Of a stretch of 64,000 nt of DNA, positions 58,435 through 64,000 are shown one piece after another. Position numbers and translations under genes: made by a program. The stretch is taken from positions 97,677 to 161,676 of the forward strand of contig NW_006768806.1 in assembly GCF_000204055.1 (NCBI RefSeq). Direction: 5' to 3'. Every line of letters begins with the position of its first letter. Position 1 is the stretch's first letter. Under the pieces are notes generated by a model that worked only from the letters and a program-made list of their open reading frames with translations, was not told where the DNA came from and did no database searches. The DNA comes from Melampsora larici-populina 98AG31. Taxonomy: Eukaryota > Basidiomycota > Pucciniomycetes > Pucciniales > Melampsoraceae.

Positions 58435-60734
58435 TCATTCCACAATCTCTTCTTCTAATTTCTTCAAGATCTGTCTTTTCTTTAAGATGTACCATTTTTG
58501 ACTATCTTCATCCAAACCTTCAAGTTTTCTGGACATGATGATCTGATCATTTGCTTCTAACATTGCAATCGCCTTGAGTTTTTTTGCTTCAATAAGATGT
58601 TCCAAGGCATCATCAGAGTCTCTTTCATGCTTTGAGATCTTTGAATCCGATGGTTGGGGTTGGTCCTTGATTGAAGTGTCTGGATCAAGATTTTCATCTG
58701 GTAGCACTTTGGGTGGGGAGAGATCAGATTTTTTAATCGGATGTTCGACTGGATGTGTGTCAGCTGATGTTGTGGGCGGAATGCCAGAAGGTTTATCAGG
58801 TTGAGCAGAAGATTGAGAGATGTTTTTTAATCCTTCAATGTCATCTTGTTGTTTGTTTTTGAAAAGGAAAGTGAAATCTTTTGAATCTATGATTCCATTG
58901 CTTAGAATGATGGCTGTCTCGTTTTTGACAGCCACCATGTCAATTAGCTGTAGTGAGTAAGTCTTGGAGGAGTCAAATGGATCTTGAATGTTTGAAAAAG
59001 ACATTTCCAAAGAAAATATCATGTCGGATTTTAAACGCCTGTCACATCTTGTGTCCAGGTTCAAAAATGGATCTTTGAATATGATTCCAATCTACACGAT
59101 ATACCAATTTCGATACATTTTCAATGAATAAAACCCATTTGTCCATTACATTGAAGGTAAAACTGATTCCACTTACTCCAAACCCAAATGACTCTGGCAA
59201 AGTCGATTCCAAATCTGGGCGCTCTCTAGAGACCTTAGAGAAGATGGTCTGGTAGAACTCTTTAACGATGACACCCTCCTTCAACTCTTGTAGAGCAAAT
59301 CTTTGAAGGTCCATGAGATAATTATAATTCGATTCTTGTGTCTATTAATACTCAATGATTCAAGAGTCAACAACAGAATAATAGGTTCATAGATATAAAA
59401 GAAGTGAATGTTTGCGGTTACCGGATGAGGATCAATCAATATCACTCGAGAAATATTCGAGCAATATCTCTTGTATCGAATACCCAAGCTGGCCAAGATG
59501 ACCCGAGCATCATTGAGTCGTTCATCAGTCGACTGCACCAAAGTGCGAAGGTCATACACGCCTTGGGATTGAATGATCGGTGTATAAATCCAGCTAGCGT
59601 ACGCAGTATCGAACTGAGAAGACATAATCCATATATCAGCCATACGTTTTTGATGAAGACATCACAGAGCACCTAACATGGCTCACGTTAAAGCCAAAAT
59701 CCATACCCTTCCATATATCGGAATCTTCGAGTTTAGCCTCAATGATGTCGGTTAGCCGTTCAGGAGTTCTAGGACATGCAAGTATGGAATATTAGATAAC
59801 GTAGCCAAAAAAAAGGATGAGATACATAAGATCTAGGTGAGACTTACATTTCCTTCTGATCTTCCAATGAATTTGTAAGTTGTTGAAAAAGTAATCTCAT
59901 AAGTTTTTCAGCCATCTTACTTGCGATTTCCATAATTTGCTTTGTGTAACAAACAGAAAAGTTTAATGAGAATTGGATTACAAACAAAATTTAGAAGAGT
60001 AAAGACAAACCATCTCGTCCGAATCCTTTCTTGCCATCAGCGCACTAATGACTAATGAAATGTCATTGGCTTTTTTGATTTGTTTAAGTCGTTTTTTCTT
60101 CTGCTTCAAGTGTGTGTTCCACTCGTCCTGTGTATGGTAGGCCAAGATGAATATCAGCTGATTGCACACTACTTGTGAGCTGATGACACCATAACGTTGA
60201 ATTACTGACCACGAAATGTCCTCCATGTTTGTCATTTGTGAAACAACCCAGCTTCATACCATCTTCAGCTACCTTTGACATAGCTAAACCCACTTCTTTC
60301 AATAGCTTTGTAGACTGTCCAGGCTCCTTTGATCTGACGAGTACGCTTACCGTAACAGCTGCTCCGACGATGTTTGAGTCTGATACTAAAGTTCGAAGTC
60401 TTTCTGCCTTTTGTTCCGAGCAGAGAAAAGTAATATTTTCAAGCGTGATGAAAATTAAAGTCGAAGAGAAGATCGATCCGAATAGATACTTTTGTAATTC
60501 ATAACTCTTTGGATATGGAATCTCATCTGTATTTCCAGAAACCAGTAAGATCCCTCCCGTCGTTAGAAGCGGTAGGGTTTCGGCGTCAGCTTCAGTTGCA
60601 TTCTGGGATTTAACATGCATCATCAATCGTTGTTATCTTGTGTTATGAGGATAGACATTCATTCGACTTACTTTCCATAAATCCAATAGTTTTCCCAACC
60701 TCCTATGAAAGACAACGGGATTTACCTCTGACAT
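58435..60734 (-). CDS. Truncated Spt16-like protein 2 (paralogue of the gene at 42441-45621)
   Basis: Same exon plan as copy 1. Exon 1 (60672-60734) is MSEVNPVVFHRRLGKLL plus DLWK, then GTAAGTCGAATG. Exon 2 resumes NATEADAETLPLLTTG (LIFITLENITFLCSEQ; VTVSVLVRSKEPGQST; GMKLGCFTNDKHGGHF). Further exons give DEWNTHLKQKKKRLKQ with SALMARKDSDEM, EIASKMAEKLMRLLFQQ, AKLEDSDIWKGMDFGF, QFDTAYASWIYTPIIQ, VILASLGIRYKRYCSN and TLPESFGFGVSG. The last exon (58435-59064) has FSLEMSFSNIQDPF and ends ILKKLEEEIVE. The linker is only about 100 residues, with no 74-residue repeats, so the product is about 590 residues. Again the middle and C-terminal parts of Spt16 are absent and no frame is broken. A role in chromatin is possible by homology only. 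Confidence 0.75.
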
Positions 60735-60850
60735 GGGTTTTGTCAAGAGGTTTTTGGTACAGATAGATTTGATTTGATTTCAAAGAGGCGAAGATGGTCC
60801 TTAAGAAGAGATGTCAATGAATTGAGATCTTAATCGAACGATCAAAAGTC
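60735..60850 (-). promoter_or_regulatory. Upstream region conserved with Spt16-like gene 1
   Basis: Partner of 45622-45745. The likeness ends near AAAAGTC, after which both flanks diverge. Confidence 0.6.
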
Positions 60851-61952
60851 ACTGACGCGCATATACATAGTTTCGTGCGTGGGTTGGAGACTTGTCAGCC
60901 CCGGTCTTGGCAAATCCCCGTACCCTTACATCTTGGTCAAACAATCCAGAAGCCTGCTCGAATAGTTGAAATCTCTCCAACTTGAGTCTTCTTGATCTTA
61001 CTCAAAATGATCCAGAAGTGTATGCAAAGAAAGCCTGAAGTCTGACATCTCAAAGTATTCCATCCAAATGAGTTTACCAAATGAAAGAGAGTCTATCCTG
61101 ATTTTGATTTCAACATTCAACCAAAATTCCTAAAGATGATCTCATTTTGTGGTGATGTCTTTCCTAGGAATGAAGTATGAGAAGTCTAGAATCGAAAAAA
61201 GAAAACCACTCAACTCGAAACATCTCACTAAATAATCTCCTTCTTTTATAAAATCACTTTCATATTTCCCCTTAAAATCTTTCAAAACCAAAAATGAATA
61301 GAAAAAAAAAATCAAAAACTAAAACAAGGAACATGAAAAAGTAAAAGTAAAAAGTAAAAGAAAGTAAAGAGAAAGAAAAAAATAGTAAATAGGGAAAAAA
61401 ACACAAATGAAAAAAAAGGTATTCAAACAGAAGAGACATGACGATTGATTTCTGGAAAAAAAAAATTAAACAAGGATAAAAAGATTTCTTCTTCTTATAA
61501 AATATAAAATATAACAACATATAAAACCGATTTGAATTTTTTTTTTCTTCTTTGGTCATAATAAAAAAAAAAGAGTAAAGATTTAAAAACAAGTGTAGTA
61601 TTAAGAAAATTAATAAACCATACAACAAAAAACCAACAAAAAAAAAATCTCTTATTAAAATTTCATTTTCTTCCTCATTTTCTGATTTTCTCTTTTTTTC
61701 CATATCTTTTTCAATCGATTTCATCTCATTCAAAATTTGAATTCGAAATCTTTCAAACAAGATCAATATATCCAACATCGACAAAGATTAAATCAAAGAA
61801 AAAACCACAAACAAAACATGGATATGATTAATTTGAATCATCTTTCAGAAGACTCACTCATCCTTTAGGTTTTGAATTGAAGTTCTCTGTTCTCTTACTT
61901 TCTTTCAACCCAATCATCATTTTACAAATATACATGTATCTAGGATCCCTCA
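60851..61952. other. Intergenic region with an A/T homopolymer-rich block
   Basis: The block 61270-61790 is made mostly of runs of A and T (many of 6-10 bases). The long minus-strand frame across it is low complexity and not considered a gene. It lies downstream of the BSD2-like gene. Confidence 0.6.
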
Positions 61953-63163
61953 TTAAGCCATTGCACCAGCAATCACATCATCAGTTCTAACAGCTCTAGC
62001 CCATCGAACCTATGGTATCAAACAAATAAACATCAGCAACGTAATAAGCAAAAGAGAACAAAGAACATGTTAAAGATACAGTTCAACATTCAAAAACAAA
62101 CACTTACAGCTCTCCAATAATTCACCAAACCTCCTAACAATAAGAACCAACCAATCGCAATCAAAACATAACTTAACCATTCATTAGCCATTGAAGAAAT
62201 ATGAACTTGACCTTCAACAGTAGCTTGTTGATGTAAAGAAGAAGTCGATCCATCCCAATCAGGTCCACCAAATCCCCAATTAGCATCTAATCCATTCAGA
62301 GTTCCATTCGTTTTAGACAATTCTTCGGCTGTGAATGAATTCGATGGGTTTTCATTTGATCTTGTACGACTATAGAGTCCATATTGGATTAAAGTGATTC
62401 CTAAACCTGCTCTTGATCCGTTCTTGGCCGCATGTGTTGTATGAAGTAGATAAGTGAGTAAGAAGCCTATTAAGGTTCAAAGATCGGTTAGTTAGCAAAG
62501 GATAGTAGTGGAAATGAAGATGAGATGAATCGAGAACGAACCGATAAATTGAAAACTCATAGACACCAATAAATTCCAAGCGAATCCAAAAAGGTTTCCC
62601 ACAGCAAGACCATCTACCAAAACATCATCAGGTCCCAAGATACCATAAGATCCCATCCCACCCGGTAAAGTCACAGTGGTTTCCCAATAAGGAGGAGAAG
62701 AATCCAGAGCAGCAGCATCATAAGTTGGTAAAGCTTCATCTTTATCACTACCACCGGATCCATTAAGCGACGTAGGATCAGTATGAGTCGTAGTAGGTTT
62801 AGCACTCAAGTTTGCAAACACTCCATCATTACCTTGACCCATCAATCTAGGTTTAGGTAATGTATCATCAGTACTAGAGGTTGGAGGATGATTAGGTTGA
62901 AACGGATCACGTTCGAAATCATATGAACCAGGTAAAGAGCCAGGATTGATAGGATGATGAGAAGTGCCTTCACCTCTGGAAGAAGGCGTTAAGGAATCTT
63001 CAATTGAAATGAATAAATGATCTCGTTCTGATGAATCATAGTTTGAGATATGATCTGAATCATCAAAGGTTGCATCTAATTCTTCTTCTTGTTCTGATTG
63101 ATGTGAAGGTGGAAAGGTTTGAGTCGTCGAATTTAATCTTGAGTATGAAGTGTGATTAGTCAT
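61953..63163 (-). CDS. BSD2 / NDFIP-like membrane adaptor for a Nedd4-type ubiquitin ligase
   Basis: The first exon (from ATG 63163, MTNHTSYSRLNSTTQ) is a long hydrophilic cytosolic region with acidic stretches, then EALPTYDAAALDSSPPYW, giving a PY-type (PPxY) motif for WW domains. The membrane part starts DGLAVGNLFGFAWNLL and VSMSFQFIG, continues after an intron FLLTYLLHTTHAAKNG with GLGITLIQYGLY, and ends with ANEWLSYVLIAIGWFLLLGG, LVNYWRA. The last exon (after CCATAG) is VRWARAVRTDDVIAG and AMA. Three membrane helices and a closing R-W-A-R motif fit yeast Bsd2 and animal NDFIP1/2. Bsd2 recruits Rsp5 to send metal transporters to the vacuole. All exons join in phase. The N-terminal tail is longer than usual. 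Confidence 0.88.
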
Positions 63164-64000
63164 TCTGTTTGGATGTTTCTGGTTGATTGTTTGATTGGTT
63201 TGTTGGAATGGTTTGAATTTGTTAAGAGTTGAGATTGAAATGGTTGAGAGTAAGATGGATATAGAGTATCAATGAAGTTTGAGGACAAGGATGATGAACT
63301 TGAACCAGTTACAAGTTGAACTTTATAGTATATTTTTATTTTTATTTCTAAGTTTAAATTCGAATTTCAAATTCAATTTAATCCAAAAGGGCTTACAAAA
63401 AGGGGCTGAAGCTTGGACGAGAAAAGTCTTTGTACTTGCAACATTTCAAATTAAACAAAAAGGCGAGCTGCCTACGTACGTAGTCTAGGATATCTACCAG
63501 TAGATCTTAAGCTAAACTTGAATCACATTCCAACTTGTGACAGTCTCATATCGTGCAGATCCCAAAGTGTCACTCATAACATTAGCAACGGTATAGTCAT
63601 ATTTATCATATCTCACTCATCAATGAAACCCCTTCATGATCAACCACTCCTTGATCTAGATTATGATCTTTGTAATTCATTTGATGACATGAATAAGCAT
63701 GGATATCCTCATACTCAATCTATTATGTAAAAGCAATTCATCAACTTCATGATTTCTTCAAGTCAAAATTAACAACTTGTGACTTGTGAGTTGATACAAA
63801 TTCATGCAAGTCATCTTGGAGAGCAGTCAATGAGATCAAACTTCATCATCAAGCTATCATGATGACCTTCTGCATCCTCAGATTGACAAACTTTTCACAA
63901 CTTACTTGAATCCTTGTGTATGTCTTTCTGGAAACTAGAGACCAAAGAGCTCAATCTCATAATACTTATTCCAAGATATTTTTTTTCAAATCTAAAGAAC
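63164..64000. other. Upstream flank of the BSD2-like gene, to the window end
   Basis: No gene, RNA gene or repeat that I can support. The short frames at 63279-63488 and 63518-63730 have no similarity. Confidence 0.55.

Noticed and set aside
61272..61784. A 170-codon minus-strand frame rich in F, L, I and Y
   Set aside because: It is made of A/T homopolymer runs and has no start context, domain or neighbour logic; it is best explained as low-complexity DNA.

Overview
The window reads as a basidiomycete nuclear contig, most likely from a rust fungus (Pucciniales, Puccinia-like lineage). The protein-coding genes are split by many short introns of about 50-110 bp with GT..AG borders. The transposons are of kinds abundant in rusts: KDZ transposases with CxC zinc clusters, DIRS-like tyrosine-recombinase retroelements, PIF/Harbinger, and MULE with a WRKY-GCM1 finger. 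Assignment to a lineage is an inference from remembered protein families; no search was run.

Layout: 1-2243 is the 5' part of a DIRS-like retroelement that runs off the left edge (minus strand). 2522-5999 is a CxC1-type KDZ transposase (minus). 6271-14083 is a second KDZ element bounded by inverted repeats; it carries two broken accessory genes (plus) and a CxC5/CxC6 transposase (minus). 14972-26526 is a host gene block: CSE1/exportin-2 (minus), a HEI10/CCNB1IP1 meiotic crossover E3 (minus), PYM (plus), and a SulP sulfate/anion permease with a STAS domain (minus). About 27300-32400 is a decayed DIRS-like retroelement with a 149-bp CACTA-like MITE inside it. 32655-37835 is a PIF/Harbinger element with a Myb/SANT-like ORF and a DDE transposase, followed by two Harbinger-type MITEs (37899-39607) that share a TAA. 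39877-41671 is RPF1 (Brix-domain ribosome factor). 42441-45621 and 58435-60734 are two paralogues of an unusual truncated Spt16-like gene. Between them, about 46-58 kb is a repeat graveyard holding an SHMT pseudogene, MULE remnants, several tandem repeats and a possible secreted peptide. 61953-63163 is a BSD2/NDFIP-type membrane adaptor.

The most interesting signal is the pair of Spt16-like genes. They keep the peptidase-like N-terminal domain of the FACT subunit Spt16 but lack its middle, dimerisation and C-terminal regions, and end instead in a variable linker plus a short charged helix. Their upstream DNA and first intron are about 90% alike or better, while the exon 2 proteins are only about 45% alike. 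This is what fast protein evolution would produce. A second pattern is shared by several mobile elements: nearly all in-frame nonsense codons are TGA preceded by T, as expected from TCG to TTG mutation, the RIP-like signature known in Pucciniomycotina.

The host genes are ordinary housekeeping or meiosis genes and do not form a pathway together. Exon borders were placed by eye from splice consensus and family similarity.
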